Of a DNA stretch of 64,000 nt, positions 33,750-43,732 are shown one piece after another. The notes under the pieces are model-generated. The model had not been told where the DNA came from. It worked only from the letters and a program-made list of their open reading frames with translations, and searched no databases. Within the stretch, counting starts at the first letter, position 1. Each line of letters opens with the position of its first letter. The stretch comes from Paenibacillus sp. KS-LC4 (GTDB taxonomy: Bacteria > Bacillota > Bacilli > Paenibacillales > Paenibacillaceae): NCBI RefSeq assembly GCF_036894955.1, contig NZ_CP145905.1, positions 1,061,501-1,125,500 of the forward strand, read 5' to 3'. The translations under genes and the position numbers were made by a program.

Positions 33750-34268
33750 ATGGGAAACAGAAATATTAAGACTTCAAAAACAGATATTGCGGATTATTGG
33801 TTTTCAATAGTGGATGAAAGTGATTTAAGTGTAGATGCCGCAGAGGCATATGAAAGATGTTGGAGATGCGGATACGAAAAATCATTAGAGAAATGCCACA
33901 TTATTCCTGACTCTTTAGGCGGTGAAGATAAGCCTTCTAATCTTGTTTTACTTTGTAAAAGATGCCATTTGGAAAACCCTAATATTGCAGACCCAGATAT
34001 TATGTGGGATTGGATTCGAGCTTATAAAACTCCATTTTACGACACATTTTGGGTAGAGCAAGGAATGAAAGAATATGAATTTATATACCGAAAATCTTTA
34101 GAGGAGGAAATTAAGGAGAGAAATATATTCGATGTAATTAAGTTTAATAAAATAGTCAAAGAGCAGATTAGAAAAACTACCTATCATTTTGGACATCCGT
34201 ATCTAAATTCAGCAACAATTGCGGGAGTTTTTAGAATTTCATTGAAAAAGTATGAAGAAGACAATTAA
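33750..34268 (+). CDS. HNH endonuclease
   Basis: A 172-residue nuclease. The HNH fold is complete: zinc cysteines C37-x2-C40 and C69-x2-C72 (CWRCGYE; LLCKRCH), catalytic H50 in KCHIIPDSLGG, N64 in PSNLVLL and H73. The C-terminal about 95 residues are helical and unassigned. The start at the second ATG gives AGGAG a 6-nt spacing; the ATG at 33744 abuts the ribosome site. It lies 118 nt before the STAND gene and is probably part of the same defence cluster, though it may be an independent restriction enzyme. Confidence 0.85.
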   Translation: MGNRNIKTSKTDIADYWFSIVDESDLSVDAAEAYERCWRCGYEKSLEKCHIIPDSLGGEDKPSNLVLLCKRCHLENPNIADPDIMWDWIRAYKTPFYDTFWVEQGMKEYEFIYRKSLEEEIKERNIFDVIKFNKIVKEQIRKTTYHFGHPYLNSATIAGVFRISLKKYEEDN

Positions 34269-34386
34269 GCTTATGTATTTTTATTTCTGATTTTAAACTG
34301 AAACAGCAGTAATGCGTCAGTATAACATTTAATTCATTGAGATACGTGTAACAATAGAAATCATAAAAATAGTAGAAGGTGAATAA

Positions 34387-37300
34387 ATGCCCCCTAATTA
34401 CGACTTTCACAATTGTCTATCTCCACGTGAGTTTGAGGAATTTGTCAGAGATATCTTAGAAATTAAAGAGAAAGTACCTTTTGAAATTTCTGGTCGAGGT
34501 AAAGATGGAGGAGTTGATCTTCGCTATTGGGAAGAAATGAAAAAAATTATCGTTCAAGTAAAATGTTATCAAAATAATTACAACCAGCTATTGAATGTCT
34601 TAAAAAACCAAGAAAAGCTGAGAGCGAGGGCATTAAATCCCACCCGTTATATTCTTGTTACTTCTATAAAACTTGAATTAACGAAACGGGATGAAATATT
34701 TGCATTATTTGAAGGGTTAATTAAGAGCCATGATGACATTATTGATAGGGACGATCTGAATAAGCTACTTGGACAAGAGCAATATCAACATGTAGAGCGT
34801 ACACATTATAAACTATGGCTCAGCAGTACCAGCATCTTAACATCACTGATTGAGGAAGTAGTTCATCGAGATATTTTAGTAGCATCAGGGTGGGAGTTAG
34901 AGGAAATAAAGAAAACAGTGAGAGTGTTTGTCCAAAATCCTAGTTTTGGACGTGCTTTAGATATTTTAGAAAGATCAAGGTACGTTTTGATTTCGGGAGA
35001 AGCTGGAATTGGAAAGACAACTTTAGGTCGTTGTTTATCAGCCTATTTCTTACAATGTAAGGGATACAAAGAGTTCATTTATGCAGATACTGTAGGTGTG
35101 GCTCTTAGAATGTACAAAGAGAAAGAAAAGCAGGTTTTCTTTTTGGATGATTTTTGGGGAGATATATTTAAAGATGCAAAGCTTCCTCATAGTGAAAGAA
35201 AAAATTTGCTTAGTTTTATTCGGCAAATTTCTGATTCTCCCAATAAACTACTAATAATGACCTCTCGTGAATATGTAATACAGCAAGGTCTGATTGAGTA
35301 TCAAGATGAACAGCTTAAAAGAACATTCGACCTTGGAAAATGCTCGCTTCAACTAGAGGATTATTCAGACCTGATTAAAACAAAAATTCTATTTAATCAC
35401 CTATATTTCTCACGTTTTGAATGGGAGTATGTCAGGGTAATTGCTAATGGATACGAACGAATTATTCAACATCCTAATTATAGTCCAAGAATTATTGAAA
35501 CCTTTCTTAATCAAGGCACAGTTTTATTGGAGGATAGTTCTCCCTTGGAGTTTTATAAGAAGTTTCTTAAATATTTGGATGAGCCATTAAGTTTTTGGAA
35601 GCATATTTTTATAAATCAAACCTATGGTGCTCAACTAACTTCTCTTATTTTATTTTTATCAACACAACCTATGAGATTATTTGATTTAAAGGAAACTTAT
35701 TACTCTTGTATAGAAGCTAGTGGTAAAATGGACAACCAAATTCAAGCAATAGAATTTGAAGGCATAATTACACAGTTGGAAAAAACCATGATAAAAACTT
35801 ATTATAACAGAGAAACCGCATCGATTTTAGTGAATTTTCATAACCCCTCTATTAAGGATTTTTTATATCAACATCTTAGTGTTAATTTATCACACTATGG
35901 CAGAATAATTATTCAAGGTAGCCTCTTTTTAAATCAACTTCTTTATATTTTTAAGGCAACGAATATAAATCGCCATATCTATGATGAATCAGATGAGAGC
36001 AGTTTTTCGCAAAAAAAGATTCGCTTACCTAAAAAACTTGAAGATATGCTGACTGATAAGATTATTTCAGAGTTTGATCAATTAAAGTACTCTTATGCTG
36101 AGAGTGATGTTTTTGAACATAAGGCATCCATTTATGTGAGTTCTGAGGACTGTATCGTGAGGAAGCTACATGATATTTTATTTAACTTTGGTGTTAATGA
36201 AAATGCTCAAATAGATAAGTTCGTCGCAAGCAAAATTCAAGATTTATATTTAAAATTCAATAATGAAGAGTATCCATTATCTTATGATGACATGGTCGAA
36301 TTTCCCTATTTAATCAAAATGGCAATGCCGTTAAAAATTGAAGTTGACGGATATTTGTTAATTAATAACTACTATAAGTGCTCTAGATTCGCAGAGCATT
36401 TGCTGATGATTAACGAATTTGAAGAGGTATTCCCCAAAGAATTTATTGATTTTAAGAAAAAAAATTACAAGTCAATTAAGGCTGATATTAAATATGTGCT
36501 TCTGGATGACATAGATTTTTTTGCTTCGGATGGAGAATACGACCGAGTCGATTTCCTAATTGATTTTATTTATCCAGAGGTATTGAAAAGTTATAAGTTG
36601 CGTGATAGCAAGGCGTTTTGGAAAGAGATGAGAATGACTGCTGGTTACGATGACGATAATGTTAAAGCGGAAAGTAAAAAGCGGTTAGAATGGCTAGAAA
36701 CTAACAGAAAAAAAATTGAATTAGAGGAGGAACATGAGAGGAAAACAGCAGAATTGATAAAAGCTGAAAGGGAAGCATTATTAGGTGTCAATGAAACATT
36801 TTCCGACGAAGAGATCAACGATTTTATCAAAGTGTATTCCCATACCCATACAGAAGCCAGAGAGTTGATTATCTGCTATGAAAACGAAAAACCATGGTAT
36901 ATCTATCCCTTTTTCAACAATTGGAACAGACTATCTTTGTTATTGGATTTCTATCATGACAAAAAGAATCTACCTCTTTCAAGCGCCTATTTTTATGAAC
37001 AGTTTGCCTCCTACTTAATTAAGATACATAGTATTACGCAATCTAATGGAGATGTAAATGCTATTGTTGAAATGTTTTCTGAATTTGCATTTGATATGAT
37101 GAAAGATGGCCGAATTGTTTTTTCACAGCAGAATATTGAAAATCATCATGCCTTCATGGATAAGTTGGAAACAGGGCAGATAGATTTGTCCTCGCTACTA
37201 GCATTTCCTTTTATAGTTCAAAGAGGAAAATGGTATGAATTTCAGACTCTTATGTTTCAGGTATATTTATCATTGAAAAAAATTTTAAGTCATAACGAAA

Positions 37301-37935
37301 AGCAACGAGCAGTTTCTTATGTTGATTTTTTGAATTTGAAAGATGCTTTTCTAGATCATGAACACGATATCTGGGTTCTATGTTCGGAGTTAGATCTTCA
37401 AGTTTTTAATCAAAATTATTTAGTTCCGATTTTAAATGAATATTTAACGGCTGTTAATACGATTAATCCCCAAACAGTATGCAGCTCTGCTTTCCGTTTT
37501 TTTGAGCTCGTTTTGAATTTTAAAATTCCGCAGAATACACTTCTTCCAAGTAATTCAGGATCGAGTTGCAACGGGTTATGGGTCTCAGCGTTAGAGTTTA
37601 TCGATCACGATTTATTGGAAGTGGAACTTTACATGAGCAGTTCCGAGGATGAGGTTAATAATAATCATTCGGAGTTGTTACGTTTAAGTGGATTTATTAT
37701 GCAACATGGCTCAGAAGGTCTCGATGAGGATGAATATGAACTGGACCTTGCTAAACACATTGTAAATCCAGAACTGCTGGAGATCCTTGACGATTTGGGT
37801 GTATGTAGTTTTTTATGGAATTCATATCATCAAATATTAGAGATTGTAGAGAATACAGTAGCTGCTAATTATAATCTACGCTTGGATTCTTATACTAATA
37901 ACCCGCAAACTCGGAGATTTGCTTTGGTCGATTAA
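34387..37935 (+). CDS. Mrr-like nuclease fused to STAND-type NTPase (Avs-like architecture)
   Basis: A 1182-residue protein. Residues 1-130 form a restriction-endonuclease domain: GRGKDGGVDL (D44) followed by IVQVKCY (Q57-x-K59), the Mrr-type Gln variant. An NTPase follows with Walker A GEAGIGKTT (204-212, K210) and Walker B FFLDDFWG (D254-D255), a form typical of nSTAND3 ATPases. The remaining about 700 residues are helix-rich, as expected of a sensor region. Nuclease-STAND-sensor is the plan of antiphage Avs proteins, which oligomerise on binding a phage protein. It is A/T-rich. The next gene starts 16 nt later. Confidence 0.85.
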   Translation: MPPNYDFHNCLSPREFEEFVRDILEIKEKVPFEISGRGKDGGVDLRYWEEMKKIIVQVKCYQNNYNQLLNVLKNQEKLRARALNPTRYILVTSIKLELTKRDEIFALFEGLIKSHDDIIDRDDLNKLLGQEQYQHVERTHYKLWLSSTSILTSLIEEVVHRDILVASGWELEEIKKTVRVFVQNPSFGRALDILERSRYVLISGEAGIGKTTLGRCLSAYFLQCKGYKEFIYADTVGVALRMYKEKEKQVFFLDDFWGDIFKDAKLPHSERKNLLSFIRQISDSPNKLLIMTSREYVIQQGLIEYQDEQLKRTFDLGKCSLQLEDYSDLIKTKILFNHLYFSRFEWEYVRVIANGYERIIQHPNYSPRIIETFLNQGTVLLEDSSPLEFYKKFLKYLDEPLSFWKHIFINQTYGAQLTSLILFLSTQPMRLFDLKETYYSCIEASGKMDNQIQAIEFEGIITQLEKTMIKTYYNRETASILVNFHNPSIKDFLYQHLSVNLSHYGRIIIQGSLFLNQLLYIFKATNINRHIYDESDESSFSQKKIRLPKKLEDMLTDKIISEFDQLKYSYAESDVFEHKASIYVSSEDCIVRKLHDILFNFGVNENAQIDKFVASKIQDLYLKFNNEEYPLSYDDMVEFPYLIKMAMPLKIEVDGYLLINNYYKCSRFAEHLLMINEFEEVFPKEFIDFKKKNYKSIKADIKYVLLDDIDFFASDGEYDRVDFLIDFIYPEVLKSYKLRDSKAFWKEMRMTAGYDDDNVKAESKKRLEWLETNRKKIELEEEHERKTAELIKAEREALLGVNETFSDEEINDFIKVYSHTHTEARELIICYENEKPWYIYPFFNNWNRLSLLLDFYHDKKNLPLSSAYFYEQFASYLIKIHSITQSNGDVNAIVEMFSEFAFDMMKDGRIVFSQQNIENHHAFMDKLETGQIDLSSLLAFPFIVQRGKWYEFQTLMFQVYLSLKKILSHNEKQRAVSYVDFLNLKDAFLDHEHDIWVLCSELDLQVFNQNYLVPILNEYLTAVNTINPQTVCSSAFRFFELVLNFKIPQNTLLPSNSGSSCNGLWVSALEFIDHDLLEVELYMSSSEDEVNNNHSELLRLSGFIMQHGSEGLDEDEYELDLAKHIVNPELLEILDDLGVCSFLWNSYHQILEIVENTVAANYNLRLDSYTNNPQTRRFALVD

Positions 37936-37951
37936 TAAAGGTGGTTAAGAT

Positions 37952-39613
37952 ATGAGATTTCCGGATAGTGCGGGTTTGCATTTATCTATAGTCGATGGTT
38001 TTGTTGAAAATGAAGAAATAATAATTCAATGTATCGATAATTATCATTATCCTTTTCGTGATTTTGTTGGGATGGCTAAGAAAAAGGATCTTATTTCTTT
38101 CGATCTTGATGATTGCATGCAAGTACCTAGACTTTATATTATCGCGGGCCATCCAGCTAAGGTTAGTCGTACAGAACAAGTTTGGAGAAAAAGGATTAAG
38201 CAGGCTTTTGATGATCTTTTACAAAGTGATAATATTCTTAAAAAGATAAATAGAAACCTCAATGAAACAGAGTATTACTGCTTAGAATCTTTTTATTGGC
38301 TCTATCTATCAGAAGTGATAACTTCTGATAAGGTTTGTTTTCCGCTGGTGAGAGGATTTAAGCCATTTGAGGATGACTTGGATGTTTTAGTATTTTATAT
38401 GGATCATCATCCAAGTGAACACTCACTAGAAATGATTGAAAAGACAATTGCTTTCTGGCTCGACCGTGAGCAACCAACTTTAAAAGGTTATCAATGTTTA
38501 ACACGTTCATTTATTTTGCGAAATATGGTGGGCCGTAAAATACTTTCCACTTTTCCTGACAAAGATGGAAGTTGGGGCATGCTATTGGAAGGAGGTATAT
38601 TTTTACCTCTGGCGGATGATTTTGATGTCGGCTTAAGTAAGCTAAATAGCAAACATATTGGGCAATGGACTGTTGGTGAAATAGAGGAGATATTACTTAA
38701 TCCTATATATGCATACGGATACTATTATCAACACATCGATTTAATTTGTGAATGGTTTTATGTTTTTCTTTATTCTCTGGTCACAATTAACGAAGAAGAA
38801 TTGAAAAACATTAAACTTGAAATATTATACCGTGATTATTGCGAATATTTAGGCAGACATATTTGTCCCTATAAATTAATTGAACAAAAGAATATTGAGG
38901 TAAATCAATCTATAGCAGTATTTAATAAAAAGTTAGGTTCTCTAAGGGAGTACTTAAAAGGTGAGGAGGAAATTGGTGTTTCTAAAAATATTTTATTGAT
39001 GATGCGCAATCGTAATGCTTATTTACCTGCAGTTCATCGTTTTATCCATAAAAATACTGGCCTGGTTGTAGATCATATGAATGACACTATTCCTTGGAAT
39101 AATGATAGCTGGAAGTATGCTCTATCTCAGTTGGAGACGGTATCTTGTTCTTATGAAAAAGGAACAAAACTGGAGGAACTAGCGCAATATTTTATTCGTA
39201 CAATACCGGGTATAAAAATTACAGATGTTAGATCAAGAAAAGGAAGGGCAGAGGTTGATATTTACTGCTGCAATGTTTCATATGATTCTAGTTTGTGGAA
39301 ACTCGGTGCTTTGATTTTAGTCGAATGCAAGAATCGAGAGACTAAAGTTGTAGTATCGGATATTCGTAACCTGGTTGCGACTATGGAGGCTAAAGGCATT
39401 ATTGGTGCAATGTTTTTCAGCAGAGCTGGCTTTACGTCAGTTGCAGAGAAAGAAATTAAACATCAACTATCGGGTGGCAAAATGATTATTCCAATTTGTC
39501 TTAGTGAACTGAAAGGCATAGACGAAAATGATGGAGCTTATGGTCTTGTTAGGAGAAAAATAGAACAATTTGAGCATACCATGGAAGACAAAACGGAGCA
39601 GTTGTACTTTTAA
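37952..39613 (+). CDS. Second restriction-endonuclease-domain protein of the STAND operon
   Basis: A 553-residue protein. The first about 390 residues are an unassigned, mixed helical region. The C-terminal domain is a PD-(D/E)XK nuclease: GTKLEELAQYFIR, then KGRAEVDIYC (D436) and LILVECKN (E458-x-K460), followed by the helix VSDIRNLVATMEAKG usual in Mrr/Card1-like folds. The ribosome site AAAGGTGG and 16-nt spacing make it co-translated with the STAND protein. Two nuclease domains in one operon suggest a sensor-effector pair, or a protein whose nuclease is licensed by the STAND partner. Confidence 0.78.
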   Translation: MRFPDSAGLHLSIVDGFVENEEIIIQCIDNYHYPFRDFVGMAKKKDLISFDLDDCMQVPRLYIIAGHPAKVSRTEQVWRKRIKQAFDDLLQSDNILKKINRNLNETEYYCLESFYWLYLSEVITSDKVCFPLVRGFKPFEDDLDVLVFYMDHHPSEHSLEMIEKTIAFWLDREQPTLKGYQCLTRSFILRNMVGRKILSTFPDKDGSWGMLLEGGIFLPLADDFDVGLSKLNSKHIGQWTVGEIEEILLNPIYAYGYYYQHIDLICEWFYVFLYSLVTINEEELKNIKLEILYRDYCEYLGRHICPYKLIEQKNIEVNQSIAVFNKKLGSLREYLKGEEEIGVSKNILLMMRNRNAYLPAVHRFIHKNTGLVVDHMNDTIPWNNDSWKYALSQLETVSCSYEKGTKLEELAQYFIRTIPGIKITDVRSRKGRAEVDIYCCNVSYDSSLWKLGALILVECKNRETKVVVSDIRNLVATMEAKGIIGAMFFSRAGFTSVAEKEIKHQLSGGKMIIPICLSELKGIDENDGAYGLVRRKIEQFEHTMEDKTEQLYF

Positions 39614-39654
39614 TTCAAGGATCCTTATTAGCACAAAAACGATATAAAAGACGA

Positions 39655-39685
39655 CTACCGAACACTAGGAGGTCGGCTTTTTCGC
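39655..39685 (+). terminator. Probable terminator of the STAND operon
   Basis: An imperfect stem AAAAGaCGAC/GTCGgCTTTTT is followed by T-rich sequence. The remaining 39690-40150 holds a minus-strand open piece (39714-39950, with QQVWITAPLLHQFND) that I cannot assign and which looks like a remnant. Confidence 0.55.
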
Positions 39686-40153
39686 ATCAAAACGCCAAAA
39701 ATTCAGGAAATAGTCATTTCGTTTCAAATTGTAACTCGTCGATTTGCGGGACTTGCGCATGCTTTTCGGTTATAGAGTATTGCTGATCGGAGGCTATATC
39801 GTTAAATTGATGGAGTAACGGAGCGGTAATCCAGACTTGCTGTCCATCATTACTACAATGATTAATAGCGCTTGGTGTTCTTGAATTTGGACATCGGCAG
39901 CATTCTGGGCTTGAATGATGCGGTATCCTACTCCATGATACAGCGACCATGGGAATTACCCGAATAAAAAGGGCTGGAGCTGTGGCTGTTATCGTTTCAT
40001 GAAGAAATAAAGCGAATATTTAGGTAGAAGGTTTGCTGATTTTTCACTTTGGGAAATCTATAATGAAGAGGAGTACGAATAAAGCCTCATTTCAGTTATC
40101 GGACAGGCTCTTTACAATAAGATGGTTGCTGACCAGAGAAAGCAGGGATTCTG

Positions 40154-40861
40154 ATGAAGGTCGAAGAGGTTATGCAGGAGCTTGAAGCACTTGGCAAGGA
40201 GCACACCAAAAAAAAGTATGTTTCCAATGGAGCTCATGAGCCCTTGTTTGGTGTGGCGACAGGCGTGATGAAGCCGATTGCCCGGAAAACGAAAAAAAAT
40301 CAGCCGCTGGCTGAGCAGCTTTATGCGACAGGAAATTATGACGCGATGTATTTTGCCGGCGTTATTGCGGAGCCTAAGGCGATGTCGGAGGCTGACTTTG
40401 AACGCTGGATAGACGCTGCTTATTTCTTCATGCTGTCTGATTACGTCGTAGCCGTAACGCTTTCAGAAACGGATATTGCGCAGCAGGTGGCTGATAAATG
40501 GATTGCAAGCGGCGAGGAGCTGCGTATGTCGGCAGGCTGGAGCTGCTATTGCTGGCTGCTTGGCAGCCGTAAGGACAGCGAGTTTTCCGAGAGCAAGCTG
40601 GCCGGAATGCTGGATAAGGTTCGCGATACGATTCACGATGCTCCCGACCGCGCCAAATACGCGATGAATCATTTCGTCTATACGACAGCTGTATCCTATG
40701 TGCCGCTGCATGACAAGGCAGTCGAAACCGCCGCGGCTATTGGTCCGGTGGAGGTCGTGGATGCGAAATCCAAGAGCAAGCTGCTCAACGCATCGGGCAA
40801 TATTCAGAAGGAAGTCGATAAAGGACGAATCGGCTTTAAACGCAATTACGTAAGGTGCTGA
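40154..40861 (+). CDS. AlkD-like DNA alkylation repair protein
   Basis: A 235-residue HEAT-repeat protein of the AlkC/AlkD glycosylase superfamily. The pattern YATGNYDAMYFAGVIAEPK, FERWIDAAYFFMLSDYV, then the Trp/Cys-rich WSCYCWLLG and DRAKYAMNHFVYTTAVSY is characteristic. AlkD-type proteins excise bulky alkylated bases without flipping them. Core-like composition resumes here, which marks the end of the accessory region. Confidence 0.85.
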   Translation: MKVEEVMQELEALGKEHTKKKYVSNGAHEPLFGVATGVMKPIARKTKKNQPLAEQLYATGNYDAMYFAGVIAEPKAMSEADFERWIDAAYFFMLSDYVVAVTLSETDIAQQVADKWIASGEELRMSAGWSCYCWLLGSRKDSEFSESKLAGMLDKVRDTIHDAPDRAKYAMNHFVYTTAVSYVPLHDKAVETAAAIGPVEVVDAKSKSKLLNASGNIQKEVDKGRIGFKRNYVRC

Positions 40862-40948
40862 TACTGGCGCTTGTTCAAGAGAACCGTGCAGCCTTGATCA
40901 GGCTGAATCATGTAAGGCGGCAGCATAATATGGAGAGGAGTAATAAAG

Positions 40949-41527
40949 ATGACAACGAGTCCAAACAGCGCTTCAAAGGAGCTGTCAATCGAGCAGCAGG
41001 AGGAGCTGCTTAAAGTCTTGAAAGCCCGTTTCGATAAAAATACAAATCGGCATCAAGGTCTTGAATGGGCGAGCGTCCAGGCGAAGCTTGAAGCTCAAGC
41101 TGGAAAGCTATGGTCGCTTTATGAAATGGAGCGAACCGGCGGTGAACCGGATGTCGTTGGTTATGATACTGAGACGAGCGAGTTTATTTTTATAGATTGC
41201 TCGGCGGAAAGTCCTAAAGGCCGCAGAAGCATTTGCTACGACCGTGAAGCGCTAGAGTCTCGGAAAGAGCACAAGCCGCAAAATAGTGCCGTAGAAATGG
41301 CGGAGTTCATCGGTATTGAGCTTTTGACAGAAGAGCAATATCGGGAGCTTCAGGAGCTTGGGAAATTCGATTTAAAAACGTCAAGCTGGGTGAAAACGCC
41401 CGCTAATATTAGAGAGCTTGGCGGTGCTGTTTTTTGTGATCGCCGCTATAATACGGTTTTCATGTATCACAATGGAGCAGAATCCTATTATGGCGCTAGA
41501 GGGTTCCGGGGCTGGCTAAGGGTGTAG
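40949..41527 (+). CDS. DUF4256 protein
   Basis: A 192-residue cytosolic protein of the DUF4256 family. It has the conserved N-terminal ARFDKNTNRHQGLEW, then EMERTGGEPDVVGYD, SAESPKGRRSICYDREAL, and a C-terminal SSWVKTPANIRELGGAVFCD. No function is established. The ribosome site GAGAGGAG precedes the ATG. It follows the AlkD-like gene by 87 bp in the same direction and may share its transcript. Confidence 0.88.
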   Translation: MTTSPNSASKELSIEQQEELLKVLKARFDKNTNRHQGLEWASVQAKLEAQAGKLWSLYEMERTGGEPDVVGYDTETSEFIFIDCSAESPKGRRSICYDREALESRKEHKPQNSAVEMAEFIGIELLTEEQYRELQELGKFDLKTSSWVKTPANIRELGGAVFCDRRYNTVFMYHNGAESYYGARGFRGWLRV

Positions 41528-41853
41528 CCCTCAGGTGGAGAGCGATTGATTTTTTACAATAGATAGCAGGGAATATAAACATACACTGGAAGAGTCCATA
41601 ACGTCTGGTTTTACGATGTCGGAGACACTTAATTCCGAATGATAGACGATGAAGAGCAAATACTTTTACGAGATGTTGTTTATGCAAAGAATGCTATCGG
41701 CCTATGGTATACCTATAGCTGGTGCCAGAGAGAATTATTAGCGCTTTTTGATTTATTCCTTTCTTTGTGTATTCCAATTGAAACAATAGCAGCATCATGT
41801 TTTGAATTCAGTATTGAATTTGGCAATACATATTTACATAATAAGAATGCTTT
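41528..41853. other. Intergenic stretch without a supported gene
   Basis: An 83-codon open frame (41639-41890) runs into the terminator hairpin and its T-run (ending GGGFFI) and has no ribosome site, so I do not accept it as a gene. Nothing else is recognised. Confidence 0.5.
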
Positions 41854-41887
41854 AACCTCTACTCTCAACGGCGGAGGTTTTTTTATT
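41854..41887 (+). terminator. Rho-independent terminator
   Basis: Short arms AACCTC/GAGGTT are followed by seven T. Confidence 0.55.
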
Positions 41888-41980
41888 TGAACATAGAGGC
41901 TTGGGATTGGTTATTGTATTATAGATGATAGCAAGACTGCATCAAGAGGCAGTTATTAATAGAGAACATAGGAGGAGCAC

Positions 41981-42550
41981 ATGTCCTGGAGTAAAATGAA
42001 ACAAAATCTGGAGAGCTTTCTCTGTCCTGCGTTAATTGGAAGAGTCGAATACCGTTCAACCAGCTATCGTTATTCGCCCGATAAAGCAGGGCTTTGTTAT
42101 TTAGCGGTAGATAAAAAGAACGTGCTTAATATGAGTGATGCTGCGAGCTCCATTAGATGGTTTAAGACGGAGCTGGAAATTAAAAATGATTCAAGTATCC
42201 AGCTTTCGATCAGCCCTGCTGAAATGGAAGCAGTCAGACTAGAGACTAAGGGGCAAGTTCCAGAGGAGCGACTGGCAGTCATCGCCCGAGGCAGAAAAAT
42301 ATCCGAGCATGCCAAGGAGCTGATGTCGGCACAGTCCGCACTAAGCAAATCCAATTTTGTCGTTGTAGCGAATCATTTTTTATCCTCCCCTATAGATGAA
42401 AGTATGGAGAGCGGCGATATTCTATTGAATATTTTAGCTTTAGTAGACAGACGTGTCGGGAAAAAACGAATAGTAAACCTGAATGAAAAAATAAAGCTAA
42501 AGCATCCAAGCGTGCAGTATTTTTATGAGCTGCGGCTTCATACGTTCTGA
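41981..42550 (+). CDS. Hypothetical protein (possibly SF0329 family)
   Basis: A 189-residue cytosolic protein. The N-terminus MSWSKMKQNLESFLCPALIG, followed by RVEYRSTSYRYSPDKAG, resembles what I recall of the uncharacterised SF0329 family; this is recollection of the pattern, not a search. A middle segment with VPEERLAVIARGRKIS and a charged C-terminal end follow. The ribosome site AGGAGG is 6 nt before the ATG. It precedes the response-regulator gene by 36 bp and may be co-transcribed with it. Confidence 0.6.
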   Translation: MSWSKMKQNLESFLCPALIGRVEYRSTSYRYSPDKAGLCYLAVDKKNVLNMSDAASSIRWFKTELEIKNDSSIQLSISPAEMEAVRLETKGQVPEERLAVIARGRKISEHAKELMSAQSALSKSNFVVVANHFLSSPIDESMESGDILLNILALVDRRVGKKRIVNLNEKIKLKHPSVQYFYELRLHTF

Positions 42551-42586
42551 TGGTACAGGCATAATAGTTGAAGGAGATAAGAACGA

Positions 42587-43732
42587 ATGATTCGTGTAAT
42601 GCTCATTGACGATGAAGAGGATGCACTGGATTTATTGGAAATACTGCTAGGGCAAATGGACGATGTTCAAGTAGTAGGAAGATTTATGAATCCGATTCAA
42701 GCGATTGAGGCTTTAGGCCAGTCACCCGCGAATGCCGTGTTTTTAGACAACCAAATGCCGGGAATGAAGGGCACGGAGGCTGCTAGAATCATCAGAAGCA
42801 TGCTCCCGCAAATGCCGATCGTATTCACAACGGCTTTTGCCGAATATGCGGTCGAAGCGTTTGAAATTCAGTCGATTGATTACCTGCTGAAGCCATTTAC
42901 AATAGACAGATTGCAGAGCACGGTGTCGCGCATTAAGCAAACCTTGGCCGAGTCCGCTATTCTTTCACGTCAAAGAGCGGGGGCGAGCCCCGCTGTTCAA
43001 TGCTTGGGAGGCTTCCAGCTTGTATTGCCTGATCACACAAGCAAGGGGCTGACATGGAAGACGAAGAAGGAAAAGGAGCTTTGCGCGTTTCTGATCCATT
43101 ATTCCGGGCGGTCTGTTGGGACTGCCTCCATTATTGAAGCATTATGGCCGGGCTATGATTTGAGCAAGGCAAAGACATATTTGTATACATGCCTGTCTTA
43201 TTTAAGGAAAAGCCTGGCGGAGCATCATATTCCGATTCATATTACAAAAGCGGATCAAGGCTTTGGCGCTTCCTTGGATGGAGTGAAGGTTGATGTCATC
43301 GAATTTGAGCAGCTGCTCAGCAGTACCTTGGCTATGGAGGAGCTTGATGAAAGGGCCTATCATAAAATAAATCAGCTGTACAAAGGCGAATACATGGAGG
43401 CCTGCGATTTCAATTGGGCTACTGCTAGACAGCTGGAAATGAAAGCCTCGTACATACACGTGCTTCGCAAAGCATGTGCACATTTTCAAATTCAGGGCAA
43501 TCTTTCGCTTGCAATAGACAGCCTGCAAAAGCTATTGTCGCTAGCCCCGGATTCGGAGCTGGACGGACGAGAGCTGATTAAGCTGCATTTGAAGATGGGC
43601 AATCGCAATGAGGCGTACCGTGTTTGTCTCCAGCTGCAACAAGCAGTCCGCTTGCATTTGGGTGTCGAGCTAGAGGCAGAGACCTTGCGGTTAATTAAAG
43701 AAACGACAGACCTAACAGAGCGGCAAGGCTGA
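42587..43732 (+). CDS. Response regulator with winged-helix and BTAD domains
   Basis: A 381-residue regulator. The receiver (1-120) has D8-D9, acceptor D54 (VFLDNQMPG), and the Lys in YLLKPF. A winged-helix (about 130-225) of the Trans_reg_C/SARP type follows (LTWKTKKEKELCAFLIHYSG). Residues 230-375 form a bacterial transcriptional activator domain with TPR-like helices (VDVIEFEQLL, YKGEYMEAC, LSLAIDSLQKLLSLAPDSE). Its stop overlaps the start of the hybrid kinase gene (TGATG), showing the pair is translationally coupled. Confidence 0.9.
   Translation: MIRVMLIDDEEDALDLLEILLGQMDDVQVVGRFMNPIQAIEALGQSPANAVFLDNQMPGMKGTEAARIIRSMLPQMPIVFTTAFAEYAVEAFEIQSIDYLLKPFTIDRLQSTVSRIKQTLAESAILSRQRAGASPAVQCLGGFQLVLPDHTSKGLTWKTKKEKELCAFLIHYSGRSVGTASIIEALWPGYDLSKAKTYLYTCLSYLRKSLAEHHIPIHITKADQGFGASLDGVKVDVIEFEQLLSSTLAMEELDERAYHKINQLYKGEYMEACDFNWATARQLEMKASYIHVLRKACAHFQIQGNLSLAIDSLQKLLSLAPDSELDGRELIKLHLKMGNRNEAYRVCLQLQQAVRLHLGVELEAETLRLIKETTDLTERQG

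Noticed and set aside
12509..39700. Integrase, relaxase or phage structural genes
   Set aside because: Searched for by eye because of the island character; none is visible, so the region is described as a remnant and not as a complete ICE or prophage.
39714..39950. Minus-strand 78-codon frame
   Set aside because: Protein-like in part (QQVWITAPLLHQF) but without a start signal or known family; left as possible remnant only.
41639..41890. 83-codon open frame
   Set aside because: It runs through a terminator stem and T-run (ending GGGFFI) and has no ribosome site.
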